NCBI GenBank assembly: GCA_029027265.1
Contig: CP093061.1
Location: forward strand, 1,550,001 to 1,614,000
Direction of reading: 5' to 3'
From: Sulfurospirillum_A sp029027265
GTDB lineage: Bacteria > Campylobacterota > Campylobacteria > Campylobacterales > Sulfurospirillaceae
Length of the DNA: 64,000 bases
The notes under the pieces were generated by a model. It ran no database searches. It had not been told where the DNA came from and worked only from the letters and a program-made list of their open reading frames with translations. Position 1 is the first letter of the stretch. Every line of letters begins with the position of its first letter. Position numbers and translations under genes: made by a program. Below, piece after piece: positions 1 to 9,640 of the stretch.

Positions 1-898
1 TCTCAATAGCTTCTTTGTAAAAGTGAAATTTTACACCATCTATCTTTGCGCAATCTACTTCATGTTGTTCTGCTGGTATGTTTTCTTCACCTTTTCTGTA
101 CATAATAATGACTTCTTTAGCTCCTTGCCTTACGGCAGTTCTAGCTACATCCATTGCAACATTTCCAGCGCCAAGAATGATAACTTTTCTTCCTATATCA
201 TATACCGCAGGCTCTTTTAGGTAGTTCACCGCGAAGTGCACATGCCCTAGACTTTCACCTTTTATATTAAGTTTTTTAGGAATATTTATACCTATACTAA
301 CAAATACAGCTTTAAATTCATCACGAAATAGGTCATCAACTGTTATGTGTTTTCCTATCATGATATTTCTTCTGATTTTAACCCCTAATTGTTTTAGTCT
401 ACTTATGAGTCTATCTAAAACTCTTTTATCTAGTCTAAAATCTGGAATACCATACCTTAAAACACCACCGATTTGGCTATGTCCATCATACATAGTGATA
501 CCATAGCCTTTTGATGCAAGGATAAAAGCTAATGCAATTCCGGCAGGTCCACTACCTACTATAGCTACATTATGACCATTGAACTTTGGTTTTTCAAATT
601 CAGTTGAGTTCATATAAAAATCAGATATATAATGCTCAATTGCTCCAACACTAACAGCAGTTTTTTTCTTGTTTAAAACACAGTGTCCCTCACAATGTTT
701 TTCATTAGGACAGACTAATGAACAAATTACGGAAAGAGGATTATTTTCAAAAAGCATTTTTCCCGCAGTAGCTATTTCACCTGAAAGAAAAAGTCTTATC
801 ATCTCTTCAATGGGCGTATCTACTGGACAGCCTTTTTGACATGATGGTTTTTTACATCCTAAACAGGTATTTGCCAAGTCTATAGTGTATTTATTCAC
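1..898 (-). CDS. GltD-like FAD/NAD(P)-dependent oxidoreductase, partial
   Basis: The reading frame starts at a GTG (898-896) that overlaps by one base the stop codon of the aminotransferase upstream, and runs off the left edge of the window, so the C-terminus is missing. Visible in order: an N-terminal cysteine-rich [4Fe-4S] region of the Fer4_20 type (C-x2-C, then C-x3-C-P), an FAD-binding glycine motif GSGPAGIA near residue 110, and an NAD(P)-binding GAGNVAMD near residue 245. This is the architecture of the glutamate synthase small subunit, the dihydropyrimidine dehydrogenase N-terminal half and the NfnB-type subunits, which pass electrons from NAD(P)H. No glutamate synthase large subunit is seen here, so the partner and substrate are unknown. 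Family call is firm, exact role is not. Confidence 0.85.
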   Translation of the reverse strand, partial: MNKYTIDLANTCLGCKKPSCQKGCPVDTPIEEMIRLFLSGEIATAGKMLFENNPLSVICSLVCPNEKHCEGHCVLNKKKTAVSVGAIEHYISDFYMNSTEFEKPKFNGHNVAIVGSGPAGIALAFILASKGYGITMYDGHSQIGGVLRYGIPDFRLDKRVLDRLISRLKQLGVKIRRNIMIGKHITVDDLFRDEFKAVFVSIGINIPKKLNIKGESLGHVHFAVNYLKEPAVYDIGRKVIILGAGNVAMDVARTAVRQGAKEVIIMYRKGEENIPAEQHEVDCAKIDGVKFHFYKEAIE

Positions 899-2065
899 TA
901 GTAACTCTTTACAAAATCTTCTATTCTATTTATACCATCAATGATGCTTTTTTCATCTGTAGCAAAAGAAAATCTAAAGTAACCTTCGGTTCCAAAACCA
1001 ATACCTGGAACTGTTGCTACTCCTTTTTCTGCTAATAATCTTTTACAAAATTCTACTGAGTCATTAGTCACTTTTTTAAAATTTACATATAGATAAAATG
1101 CACCATTTGGCTTGACAACACTAAGACCATCAATTGAGTTAAACATTTTCATTGCCATATTTCTTCTTTTTTCAAAAGCTTTTCTCATCATCTCTATGTC
1201 ATTATCAGCTTCACCTAATAGTGCAGGTACAGCAGCTTTTTGAGTGATTGAGTTTATATTTGAAGTACTTTGGCTTTGAAGTTTTTTTTACTGCATCTGT
1301 TAACTCTTTGATAGGAGTTGCCATATATCCAAATCTCCAACCAGTCATTGCTACTGATTTACTCAGTCCATTTATTGTGACTGTTCTTTTGAACATATCA
1401 TCGCTTATCGAAGCAACAGAAGTAAATTTAGTACCATCGTATATTATTTTTTCGTACATTTCATCAGAAAAAACTAATACATCAGTACCTTTTAGTACTT
1501 CTGCCAAAGCTTCTAAATCTTTTTTAGAGTAGACTGAACCTGTTGGATTTGAAGGGGTGTTTAGTATAAGAACTTTTGTTTTATCTGTGATTGCATTTTT
1601 TAGTTGTTTTGGTGTTATTTTAAATTCACTTGCATCATCTGTATTAATATAAACAGGAATTCCTTCACTGTACTTTACTATCTCAGGATAAGTAACCCAA
1701 TAAGGAGCAGGAATTATAACTTCATCTCCCTTATTTAAGAGTATTTGAAAAAGATTAAATAAAGAGTGTTTAGCTCCATTATTAGTCACAATATCACTTG
1801 TTTTATAATCAAGTCCATTGTCTCTTTTTAGTTTCGTTTGGATAGCTTTTAAAACTTCAGGAGTACCAGGAACTGGTGTATATGTGGAGTTTCCCTCTTG
1901 TATGGCTTTTATGGCTACATTTCTAATAACTTCAGGAGTACCAAAATCAGGCTCACCTGCAGAAAAACTTAAAACATCTTTTCCACTTGCTTTCATCTCT
2001 TTTGCGAGAGTTGTTATTGCTATAGTTAAAGACTCAGATAATACTTCCATACGTTTTGCAATCAT
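898..2065 (-). pseudogene. Aspartate/aromatic aminotransferase, broken by one frameshift
   Basis: Two adjacent frames make up one class I PLP-dependent aminotransferase. The first part (2065 to about 1282) carries the N-terminal half, the TPSNPTG motif, and the PLP-lysine region NGLSKSVAMTGWRFGY. The second part (to 898) continues with the C-terminal domain and ends FVKSY. The frames join across a run of eight T on the plus strand (1282-1289); with seven bases the translation continues as VKKLQSQSTSNINSITQKAAVPALLGEAD, which is exactly what the family expects. The enzyme would make aspartate (and possibly aromatic amino acids) by transamination. Either a sequencing error in a homopolymer, a phase-variable tract, or a real mutation; the rest of the gene shows no decay, which argues against an old pseudogene. 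Lies 34 bases downstream of cysE on the same strand. Confidence 0.85.
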
Positions 2066-2099
2066 ACTAATGCCCTTTATATTTTTAAGGGCATTATAT

Positions 2100-2828
2100 C
2101 TAATCTTTTATTGTTTTTAGGTATAACTCATAGATTTTTTCTAGTTCTAAATCTTTTTCATGTATATCTTTGTTGCATGAAGTTTTATCACAATTTAGTA
2201 CAGCTTCTTCAAGAATTTGCATTCTTTTAAATAGATATGCAAAAAGCTCTTTATTTATATCTGGTATTTTATTGTGTGCCATTGGATTTTTATCACGTCC
2301 CTTGCTAATAACACGAGCAGGAATTCCAACAGCAGTTGACTCATCTGGCACGTCTCTTACAACAACAGAATTTGAACCAATTCTACAGTTGTGTCCTATG
2401 GTTATATTTCCAAGCACTTTAGCTCCAGCCCCAATTACCGAACCACTTAGAACAGTAGGGTGCCTTTTTACGCCTTTATTTAGGTTGACTCCACCTAAAG
2501 TTACACCTTGGTATATAAGGACATCATCACCTACTATAGCCGTCTCTCCAATAACTAATCCAAATGCATGATCAAAAAAGACTCGTCTGCCAATCTTTGC
2601 TGCTGGGTGAAGATCAATGTTCGTAATGACCTGGGTAAAGCCCATTACAATTCTAGCCAATAATTTAAAATTATTTGTATGAAGTTTATGTGCAAACCTG
2701 TAATTAACCAAAGCCCACACTCCAGGGTAGTTAAAAATTAACTCAAATTTTGAGTTTAATGCTGGATCATTTTTAATTGGTTGTGTAAAATCTTCTTTTA
2801 TTATTTTCCAAATTGATGTATGACTCAT
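2100..2828 (-). CDS. cysE: Serine O-acetyltransferase CysE
   Basis: Makes O-acetylserine from serine and acetyl-CoA, the precursor for cysteine synthase (cysK lies at 43.8 kb). The 242-residue protein has an N-terminal helical region and a C-terminal left-handed beta-helix made of hexapeptide repeats (about residues 75-190), with the catalytic Asp86-His87 in FFDHAFGLVIGETA and the CoA-binding glycine stretch GVTLGGV. The ATG overlaps the speA stop by four bases (ATGA), so the two are translationally coupled. The tail after residue 190 is charged and includes two cysteines. Confidence 0.95.
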   Translation of the reverse strand: MSHTSIWKIIKEDFTQPIKNDPALNSKFELIFNYPGVWALVNYRFAHKLHTNNFKLLARIVMGFTQVITNIDLHPAAKIGRRVFFDHAFGLVIGETAIVGDDVLIYQGVTLGGVNLNKGVKRHPTVLSGSVIGAGAKVLGNITIGHNCRIGSNSVVVRDVPDESTAVGIPARVISKGRDKNPMAHNKIPDINKELFAYLFKRMQILEEAVLNCDKTSCNKDIHEKDLELEKIYELYLKTIKD

Positions 2829-4654
2829 CTATACTCCTCGTTTTTTAAATATCCATTGTCATTTAATAATATATTTATTTCTTTTAGTATATGATTTTTT
2901 GTATCAATACCAATTAATTTTGAATTTTGAATTTTAGACTTTAGATTGCTTTTAATCTCATCTATATTATAATCCAAATCTTCAAATATATCACAAATAC
3001 TCTGTGCTTCTGTCAAGTTTTCTATTTCATAACCTGTTTTAGTTATGCTAATTGTAACTTCAGTAGGATGCGTGAAAAGATTATGTTTCATGCCAAGTAC
3101 TTCTTGATAGGCACCTACTAAGAAAAAACCTAAAAAATAATCATCTTTACTTAAATCTACATCATGTAAAAATAGTGGATTTTTAGGATTAAACCCAATT
3201 TCACCATCACTATCACAAGTTATATCCCAAATTGATGCAGCTCTTGTAGCTTTCTCCTCAAGCTTATCAAGTGGCATTATAGGAAAATGCTGATTCAACC
3301 CCCAAAAATCGGGCATACTTTGAAAGATAGAAAAGTTTACTAAATATCTTTCTTGAACTCTCTCTTGTATTGATATAAGCTCTTTATAGTGTTTGTCTTT
3401 CAGAAGTATAACTGCTTTTTTTATGATTAAATTGACCAGTACCTCTGTGTTTGATCTATCTTGTAAATCTATATAACCCAAATCAAAAAGTGTCAATAGT
3501 GACTCCATATGGTCAATACTATCGTGTAAAAACTCTAAGGCATTATTTTTGTCTATTGTGAAGTAAAGGTCATAAAGTTCTTGAATCAGAGGAGGATTCT
3601 CTTTTTTTATTAATTTAAATTGACTGTATTCACCTGAAAAAAGTTCCAAAACTGGTGCGATCAAAACAGCGTGATGTGCTGCAATGTATCTTCCTGATTC
3701 AATAAAAATATCAGGCTCACTTACACCTTTTTTTAAAGCAATCTCTTTTAAAAGGTATACAACATCATTTGTATACTCACTTAGTGTATAGTTTCTATGA
3801 AGCATATTTTCATGGCTCGAATATTCTATTGCCAAGCCACCACCTAGGTTGATTGAGTTTAGATTTACAGCACCAAGTTTTTTAAGTTCGGCATATATGT
3901 TTCCTGCTTCTCTAAGGGCTTTTTTTACTGGGGGAATCTCTGTAATTTGTGAACCAATATGAAAGTGTATCATACTAAATTTGTCAATTAAAGAGTTCTC
4001 TTCAAGTAGTTTTACTGCACTAATAAGTTCAGTTGAAGTTAATCCAAATTTGGAGTTTATACCTCCACTTTTTGCCCACGCTCCTACTCCTACACTATGT
4101 AACCTAACTCTTAAACCTATATTTGGTACACAACCAAAACGTTTTTTTGAAGTCTCTATGATTGTTTTAAGCTCATTTAATCCTTCAATTGTTAAAGTGA
4201 TGTTGTAACCCATCTCTGACGCAATAAAACCAAGAGCAATCATCTCTTTGTCTTTAAACCCATTTACTGTTATGGGTGCTGTTGGATTATTGTATGACAT
4301 AGCCAAAAGAAGCTCAGCTTTACTACCAGCTTCCAGTCCATAGTTGTACTTTTCTCCAAGCTGAACTATATTTTTTACAAAATTTGGAAATTGATTTACT
4401 TTTAGAGGGTATAAGGCTTGAAATTTACCTTTGTATTCAAATTCTTTTATGGCTTGTTCAAAGTAACTATATACAAGATTTATCTGCTTTTTTATAAGAT
4501 GTGGAAATCTAAAAAGAAGAGGGCCTGTGTGACCCTTTTCTCTAATGTCTTTTACAATATCTACAAGAGCAGGTTTGCTTAATATATTTAGTTTTAGTTT
4601 ACCATCTTCAATAACATAGTTATCATTTCCCCATATGTTAATACCGTAATTCAA
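2825..4654 (-). CDS. speA: Biosynthetic arginine decarboxylase SpeA
   Basis: PLP enzyme that decarboxylates arginine to agmatine, the first step of polyamine synthesis. At 609 residues it has the normal size for the family. The PLP lysine is K85 in YPLKVNQ; further family marks are HFHIGSQ, the GGGLAIEYSS stretch and the FIESGRYIAAHHA region. The start is most likely the TTG at 4654, which lies 17 bases inside the end of hisS; no in-frame ATG lies nearby and the following residues (NYGINIWGNDNY) already match the family N-terminus. Its end overlaps the cysE start. Confidence 0.95.
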   Translation of the reverse strand: MNYGINIWGNDNYVIEDGKLKLNILSKPALVDIVKDIREKGHTGPLLFRFPHLIKKQINLVYSYFEQAIKEFEYKGKFQALYPLKVNQFPNFVKNIVQLGEKYNYGLEAGSKAELLLAMSYNNPTAPITVNGFKDKEMIALGFIASEMGYNITLTIEGLNELKTIIETSKKRFGCVPNIGLRVRLHSVGVGAWAKSGGINSKFGLTSTELISAVKLLEENSLIDKFSMIHFHIGSQITEIPPVKKALREAGNIYAELKKLGAVNLNSINLGGGLAIEYSSHENMLHRNYTLSEYTNDVVYLLKEIALKKGVSEPDIFIESGRYIAAHHAVLIAPVLELFSGEYSQFKLIKKENPPLIQELYDLYFTIDKNNALEFLHDSIDHMESLLTLFDLGYIDLQDRSNTEVLVNLIIKKAVILLKDKHYKELISIQERVQERYLVNFSIFQSMPDFWGLNQHFPIMPLDKLEEKATRAASIWDITCDSDGEIGFNPKNPLFLHDVDLSKDDYFLGFFLVGAYQEVLGMKHNLFTHPTEVTISITKTGYEIENLTEAQSICDIFEDLDYNIDEIKSNLKSKIQNSKLIGIDTKNHILKEINILLNDNGYLKNEEYR

Positions 4655-5843
4655 CGCTTTTTTCTTCTTTCGTATCTAAATCTTTTATAATATAAGTCTT
4701 AGTTTCTATTTCATTATCACCAATACAAATAAAATGTTTTGCATCTACTTTATCAGAAGCTTTCATATGAGCTTTTATACTTTTATTCGTATACTGTGTA
4801 TGAACTACATTACTTTTTCGTAAACTTATTACTAACTTCATTACAGTTTTAAGTGCACTTTCACTCATGGCACCTACATAATAACCCTCTTTTTTACTTT
4901 TGGGCATTTCAACCAAGTCCATTAAACGTTCAATTCCCATAGCAAAACCAACTCCTGCTGTAGGACGACCATCAAGAAACTCTACAAGTCTATCATAACG
5001 ACCACCACCTGCAATTGCACTTTGAGCACCTATCTCATCACTAACAAATTCAAAGGCAGTTTTGTTATAGTAATCAAGCCCACGAACTAGTTTTGTGTTT
5101 ATTTCGTACTCTACACTAAACTCGTCTAAAATACTTTTTAATTCACTAAAATCATTTTTACATGTAGCGCATAGATTTTCTAGTAATATAGGAGCATTTT
5201 CAAGCAGTTTATGACAATTTGTATTTTTACAATCAAGCACTCTAATTGGGTTTATTATCTTTCTTCTAAGGCAATCTTCGCAAAGCCCCTCAGTTGAATC
5301 TAAAAATTTAACGAGATTTTCTCTATATGGAGGCATACACTCAAGGCATCCTAACGAATTTAGTTGAAGCTTATACCCAATACCACAAGAGTCAAACATC
5401 TCTTTTAGCATCAGGATTATCATAGCATCTTCTTTTACACTTTCAACACCAAAAGTTTCAGCTCCAAATTGGTGAAACTGTCTTAGTCTTCCTTTTTGAG
5501 GTCTTTCGTACCTGAACATTGGTCCATGATAGAAAAAACGTTTTATTCCACCAGCTCTATCATACTTTTGGGTTATGAAAGCTCTAACAACACCAGCTGT
5601 TCCCTCAGGACGCATGCAAACATCATTTTTACCTTTGTCAATAAACTGATACATCTCTTTTCCAACTATATCACTACTCTCTCCAACGCTTCTTTTAAAA
5701 AGTGCAGTCTCTTCAAGGATAGGGGTTTCTATAAAATTAAAACCATAGTTTTTTGCTATGCGTGAGCAGTTCTCTATAAAAAAAATATATTTTTCACTAA
5801 ACTCACCAACTGTATCTTTCATTCCTCGTAATGGATTAACCAT
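4638..5843 (-). CDS. hisS: Histidyl-tRNA synthetase HisS
   Basis: Class II aminoacyl-tRNA synthetase that charges tRNA-His. Visible: N-terminal LRGMKDTVG, motif 2 (FRYERPQKGRLRQFHQFGAE, near residues 108-127), the histidine-specific LVRGLDYYNKTAFEF, and motif 3 GVGFAMGIERL. Between motif 2 and the histidine loop there is a small insert with four cysteines arranged as C-x2-C pairs (about residues 175-225), which looks like a metal site. Total length is 401 residues. The ATG overlaps the end of tmk by eight bases. Confidence 0.97.
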   Translation of the reverse strand: MVNPLRGMKDTVGEFSEKYIFFIENCSRIAKNYGFNFIETPILEETALFKRSVGESSDIVGKEMYQFIDKGKNDVCMRPEGTAGVVRAFITQKYDRAGGIKRFFYHGPMFRYERPQKGRLRQFHQFGAETFGVESVKEDAMIILMLKEMFDSCGIGYKLQLNSLGCLECMPPYRENLVKFLDSTEGLCEDCLRRKIINPIRVLDCKNTNCHKLLENAPILLENLCATCKNDFSELKSILDEFSVEYEINTKLVRGLDYYNKTAFEFVSDEIGAQSAIAGGGRYDRLVEFLDGRPTAGVGFAMGIERLMDLVEMPKSKKEGYYVGAMSESALKTVMKLVISLRKSNVVHTQYTNKSIKAHMKASDKVDAKHFICIGDNEIETKTYIIKDLDTKEEKSVELRY

Positions 5844-6420
5844 ATATAAATTCCTCTATTTGTTTGTATATCTCTTCTATTGTATTTGCTGAATTTACTT
5901 CCAAATACTCTACATGTAAAGCTTCCAGAGTCTCTTTCATTAAATCTTGTACATGTAAAAGGTACTTTATACCTCTTTTCTCTATAGTGTCTTTCTCTTT
6001 ATTGCCTAATCTTGATGTTATAAGCTCATGATTTGTCTTAAAAAGAACAACTTTGTCTGGCAAGTTTCCATCAAGTGCAAATTTATTTACTCTTAACAAA
6101 AAATCACGGTTAAGTTCAGGGTGATTGGCTAAAGCATAAGATATGCCTGAGACTAAACCTCTATCACTTATAACGTAATTATTTTTTAGTGCAGGTTTCA
6201 CTACTTTTTCATAGTGTTCCGCACGGTCTGCTAAAAAAAGTAGTAGTTCAGCATTGCTACTAAGTTTGTCATCACTTTCCAAAAGAATTTGACGAAATTT
6301 CTGTCCTACTTTTGTACCACCAGGTTCTTTTGTTGTTATAATGTTTTTATGTCTGGAAGCAAAAAGTTCAACTTGAGTACTTTTTCCCGTTGTATCGATA
6401 CCTTCAAATATTATGTACAT
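5836..6420 (-). CDS. tmk: Thymidylate kinase Tmk
   Basis: Phosphorylates dTMP to dTDP for DNA synthesis. The P-loop is at the N-terminus (EGIDTTGKSTQ, residues 5-15), followed by the DR motif in VISDRGLVSGISYALA and a lid region rich in charged residues (NKEKDTIEKRG). 194 residues, normal length. Overlaps coaD upstream by 17 bases and hisS downstream by eight. Two copies of the TACATGTA palindrome lie in its 3' part, both read as Leu-His-Val. Confidence 0.95.
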   Translation of the reverse strand: MYIIFEGIDTTGKSTQVELFASRHKNIITTKEPGGTKVGQKFRQILLESDDKLSSNAELLLFLADRAEHYEKVVKPALKNNYVISDRGLVSGISYALANHPELNRDFLLRVNKFALDGNLPDKVVLFKTNHELITSRLGNKEKDTIEKRGIKYLLHVQDLMKETLEALHVEYLEVNSANTIEEIYKQIEEFIYG

Positions 6421-6880
6421 ACGTATTTACTTCTTTTGGAATTAGGTGTGATATTTTACCTTTGTGCCTATGTATGTCTCTTACAACTGTAGAGCTTATA
6501 AAAGCACTCTCTAGGCTAGGCATGAGGTATATAGTGTCTATTTCTTTGTCTAAAGATGCATTCGCATAACCTATTTGGAGTTCATACTCAAAATCACTTA
6601 CTGCTCTAAGCCCTCTTACTATAGTTTTTGAACCTATCTCTTTACAGCAATTCACTAAAAGTCCATTAAAAGATATAACTTCTACATTAAAAATATTAGT
6701 TGTTGCTAATTTAACCATCGCTATACGGTCTTTTAAGTCAAACATTGGTTTTTTGCTCTCAGATGGGGCAATTCCTATAAAAACTTTATCAAAAATCGCA
6801 CTAGCACGTTTTATGATATCAACATGACCATTAGTTATAGGGTCAAATGTTCCTGGGTATATAGCTACTCTTTTACACAT
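6404..6880 (-). CDS. coaD: Phosphopantetheine adenylyltransferase CoaD
   Basis: Transfers AMP to 4'-phosphopantetheine, the penultimate step of coenzyme A synthesis. The nucleotidyltransferase motif YPGTFDPITNGHVDII is at residues 8-23 and the C-terminal SSTVVRDI signature is present. 158 residues, normal size. Starts one base after the ubiX stop and ends inside tmk, so it belongs to the same transcription unit. Confidence 0.96.
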   Translation of the reverse strand: MCKRVAIYPGTFDPITNGHVDIIKRASAIFDKVFIGIAPSESKKPMFDLKDRIAMVKLATTNIFNVEVISFNGLLVNCCKEIGSKTIVRGLRAVSDFEYELQIGYANASLDKEIDTIYLMPSLESAFISSTVVRDIHRHKGKISHLIPKEVNTYVHNI

Positions 6881-6881
6881 A

Positions 6882-7406
6882 TTATCCCTCCCATCTTTTA
6901 AATAAATTATGTTCTATATTTAACAAATCAAACCACTTTCCTATGAAAAAATCTTCCATCTCGTCAAGCGTTTGTATATTAGCATAATAAGCACTAACAG
7001 GTGGTGCTATTGTAACGCCTAAACGAGATAGTTTAAGCATATTTTCTAAAGCAATTGCAGAAAATGGCATCTCTCTAGGAGCTAAAAGAAGAGGGCGATT
7101 TTCTTTTAACATAACTGAAGCAGTTCTTGTGAGTAGGTTATCTGCTATGCCACAGCTTATTTTAGCTAGTGTATTCATACTACAAGGAATAACAACCATA
7201 GCATCACACTTAAATGAGCCAGATGCCGTTACTGCTCCTATGTCTTTATCATTTAAAATAGTCTGGTTTTGTTCTCTTTTTAGAACGATTTTTGCACTAT
7301 CTGAAGCTATAATGAAAGCCTCTATCTCTTTTGGTAGTTTTTCTATAAATTTTTGAGCAAGACTAACACCACTTGCTCCACTAATTCCAATAATCAATCT
7401 TTTCAT
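6882..7406 (-). CDS. ubiX: Flavin prenyltransferase UbiX
   Basis: Attaches a dimethylallyl group to FMN, making the prenylated flavin cofactor of UbiD-type decarboxylases. The FMN-binding GISGASGVSLAQ is at residues 7-18 and the family signature PCSMNTLAKI plus RPLLLAPREMPFSAI follow. 174 residues. In this phylum it probably serves the futalosine menaquinone route or another UbiD decarboxylase; no UbiD gene is in the window. One base separates it from flgA and one from coaD. Confidence 0.95.
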   Translation of the reverse strand: MKRLIIGISGASGVSLAQKFIEKLPKEIEAFIIASDSAKIVLKREQNQTILNDKDIGAVTASGSFKCDAMVVIPCSMNTLAKISCGIADNLLTRTASVMLKENRPLLLAPREMPFSAIALENMLKLSRLGVTIAPPVSAYYANIQTLDEMEDFFIGKWFDLLNIEHNLFKRWEG

Positions 7407-7407
7407 T

Positions 7408-8064
7408 TTATTCCAATATTATCGCTTTATATCTTGAGATAAGTTTTGCTCTAAAGAGTTTTCCATTATCTGTTTTTATTTTTACTATGTCACCAACATC
7501 ACCATCTTGTAGGAGCGTTGCCTCAGTCTCTAATACAAGCATACCATTTCTTATGTAAGCTCTTATATTAGTGCCTCTTAGAACATCTTTTTTATACTTA
7601 AACTTGTTCATAGTTAAAATAGAATTTGCACTTATATAGTTTTTTGTCATAAGCTTTTTGGGCATACTACATGTAATGACTTTTGAAGGAAGTTTGTCAA
7701 TTTTGATAGATACTTTTTCATAATTATTCTTCAAGAGAATTTTATCGTTATACAGTTTATGCTTTGCTTTAAAAACATCTATAGTAGCATCAATATTAAA
7801 TTTAAAATAGATACTTTTCTCTCTTTTTGGAGTTTTGAAAATAACTTTAAAAGAACCTTTACGTTTTCTTAGTATGTTTGGTCTAAGTTTAATCCCAACG
7901 AACTCATAATCTTTAAAGTTAGATGGAAGTGGTGATGTTGCTTTTATGGTTGGCAAATCTGAATCTAAACAGGGATACTGTTTTTCAAATTCAACCAGTA
8001 CTGCCTCAGCAATAGTTTCATTGATACTGGCAAATGAAAAAGTTGTAATTAGTAGTAAAAAAAT
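7408..8064 (-). CDS. flgA: Flagellar P-ring assembly chaperone FlgA, start unclear
   Basis: Periplasmic chaperone for assembly of the flagellar P ring. The C-terminal SAF-like domain is clear (NKFKYKKDVLRGTNIRAYIRNG, then LLQDGDVGDIVKIKTDNGK). The N-terminus is odd: the hydrophobic stretch IFLLLITTFSFA followed by S is a good signal peptide core, but no ATG, GTG or TTG lies in frame between it and the end of tRNA-Gly. The frame stays open through the tRNA. Candidate starts are an ATT at 8064 (used here), a GTG inside the tRNA D-arm (8127) or a TTG beyond the tRNA (8169). Function is secure, start is a guess. Confidence 0.75.
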   Translation of the reverse strand: MFLLLITTFSFASINETIAEAVLVEFEKQYPCLDSDLPTIKATSPLPSNFKDYEFVGIKLRPNILRKRKGSFKVIFKTPKREKSIYFKFNIDATIDVFKAKHKLYNDKILLKNNYEKVSIKIDKLPSKVITCSMPKKLMTKNYISANSILTMNKFKYKKDVLRGTNIRAYIRNGMLVLETEATLLQDGDVGDIVKIKTDNGKLFRAKLISRYKAIILE

Positions 8065-8066
8065 AG

Positions 8067-8141
<75 letters not shown>

Positions 8142-8159
8142 ATGTTAAAAAGAAACGAA

Positions 8160-8188
8160 AGTTTATCAAAAAAAAACCCCTTTGTCAA
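8160..8188 (-). promoter_or_regulatory. Strong sigma-70 promoter for tRNA-Gly/flgA
   Basis: On the minus strand TTGACA (8188-8183) is followed after exactly 17 bases by TAAACT (8165-8160), close to consensus at both boxes, about 19 bases before the tRNA 5' end. The spacer contains GGGGTTTTTTTTT, and an AACCCC copy lies further upstream, so a weak terminator-like pairing is also possible. Confidence 0.75.
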
Positions 8189-8293
8189 ATGATGTTTATT
8201 TTAACACATTTTAGGGGTTTTTCAAAGGGATTATATCTTAAATACATCAATCTTTGTTTGAAATCAATAATAGCATCTTGAAGTGATGTAGTT

Positions 8294-8369
8294 ATACCAA
8301 TCCCCATTAATAACCATACATATAATTTATCTTTTATTTAAATGTATGGTTATTAATGGGGATTGATAT
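8294..8369. repeat. 28-bp inverted repeat with 20-base loop
   Basis: The arms 8294-8321 and 8342-8369 are reverse complements with one mismatch in 28 positions (core CCCCATTAATAACCATACAT). The loop is AT-rich and noncoding. It sits in the gap between the tRNA-Gly promoter and the end of moeA. Too long for an ordinary terminator and without a T run after either arm. Could be a bidirectional terminator, a small mobile-element scar (MITE-like) or a processed hairpin. Confidence 0.8.
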
Positions 8370-8443
8370 TATTTGCATTATTATAATATCCCAAGACCAA
8401 TGCTATTGAGATTCCCATAAGCTTAGTTAAAATTTTTATTTTG

Positions 8444-9640
8444 TTAAAAAATAATAACCTTTAAATAACTATTTTTCTCAATTATATTATCGTTTTCATT
8501 TGTAATTAAGATAGCATTACTTCGTACTATAGGCGTTATCATCCCTGAACCATATCTATTTTTTCCAAAAACTTTAAAGTTTCCATTTTCTAATGAACCT
8601 AATACAATATTTACTCTGCCAGATTTTACTTTGAACTCTTCACTGTTTTGAGCTAAAACTATGTTGTGTTCAGTTTGAAATACTCCTTGTAAGTTTTTCA
8701 AAGCGGGTACTAAAAACAAAAATGCATTGACATAAGCTGCTAATGGATTCCCTGGCATTGAGGCAACTAATGTATTTTCCATTGTTCCCATCATAGTTGG
8801 ACGACCAGGTTTTATGTTAATACCATGAAATGATTCTTTAAAATCATTTGTTTTTAGTGCCTCTTCAATAAAATCAGCTTCACCTATGCTGATGCCCCCA
8901 GTAGTTACTATTGCATCATATTTTTTCATATTTTTAAAGTATTCAATACTCTCTTCAAGATTGTCAGGTATAACACCACAATAATCAGCTTGAAACCCAT
9001 GTTCATGAAGTAAAGCTAATAGAGCAGATGAGTTTATATTGTATATTTCATTTTCATTGGCTTTTTCCCATGGCTCTTTTAATTCATCACCAGTTGAGAA
9101 GATAGCAATACTGATTTTTTTGTATACTCCAACTGTACTTATTCCTTGCGAAGCCAACATTGCAATATGACTTGAGTTTAGTTTTTTACCTTTGTTGAGA
9201 ATTTGATTTCCTGATTTTTGCTCTTCTCCTTCTAATCGAAGAGCATTTCCTTTTTTTGTACTATTTCCAATCTCAGCACTTGTATCATCGTAATTTATTG
9301 TGTTTTCAAAAGGAATTATTGTATCAACGTCACTTGGAACTTTTGCACCTGTCATGATTTTATAACACTCATTTTTTTCTAAACATGGTTCAATATTCAT
9401 ACCAGCATATATGGTTGCTTTTATTTTTAGTGTTTTATCGCTATCACAATGTTTAAAAGCAAAACCATCCATTGCTGAATTGTCAAAAGCAGGCAGACTC
9501 TTCTTACATGTAATATGTTCTGCTAATACACGTCCAAGAGCGTTAAAAAGAGATATATACTCTTTTGGATTATCTTTTTTAAGCAGATTTTGTGATTTTT
9601 CTAATGCTTCATTAAAACCAACTATTTTAAGCTTTTTCAT
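8444..9640 (-). CDS. moeA: Molybdopterin molybdenumtransferase MoeA
   Basis: Inserts molybdate into adenylated molybdopterin. Visible: the N-terminal AEH region and PAFDNSAMDGFA, the MoeA/MogA domain with FSTGDEL, TTGGISIGEADF and the PGRPTMMG stretch, then MPGNPLAAYV and a C-terminal beta domain. 398 residues, normal. It overlaps the end of murA by one base. The cofactor could serve molybdoenzymes elsewhere or the tungsten enzyme at 40.6 kb. Confidence 0.95.
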   Translation of the reverse strand: MKKLKIVGFNEALEKSQNLLKKDNPKEYISLFNALGRVLAEHITCKKSLPAFDNSAMDGFAFKHCDSDKTLKIKATIYAGMNIEPCLEKNECYKIMTGAKVPSDVDTIIPFENTINYDDTSAEIGNSTKKGNALRLEGEEQKSGNQILNKGKKLNSSHIAMLASQGISTVGVYKKISIAIFSTGDELKEPWEKANENEIYNINSSALLALLHEHGFQADYCGVIPDNLEESIEYFKNMKKYDAIVTTGGISIGEADFIEEALKTNDFKESFHGINIKPGRPTMMGTMENTLVASMPGNPLAAYVNAFLFLVPALKNLQGVFQTEHNIVLAQNSEEFKVKSGRVNIVLGSLENGNFKVFGKNRYGSGMITPIVRSNAILITNENDNIIEKNSYLKVIIF

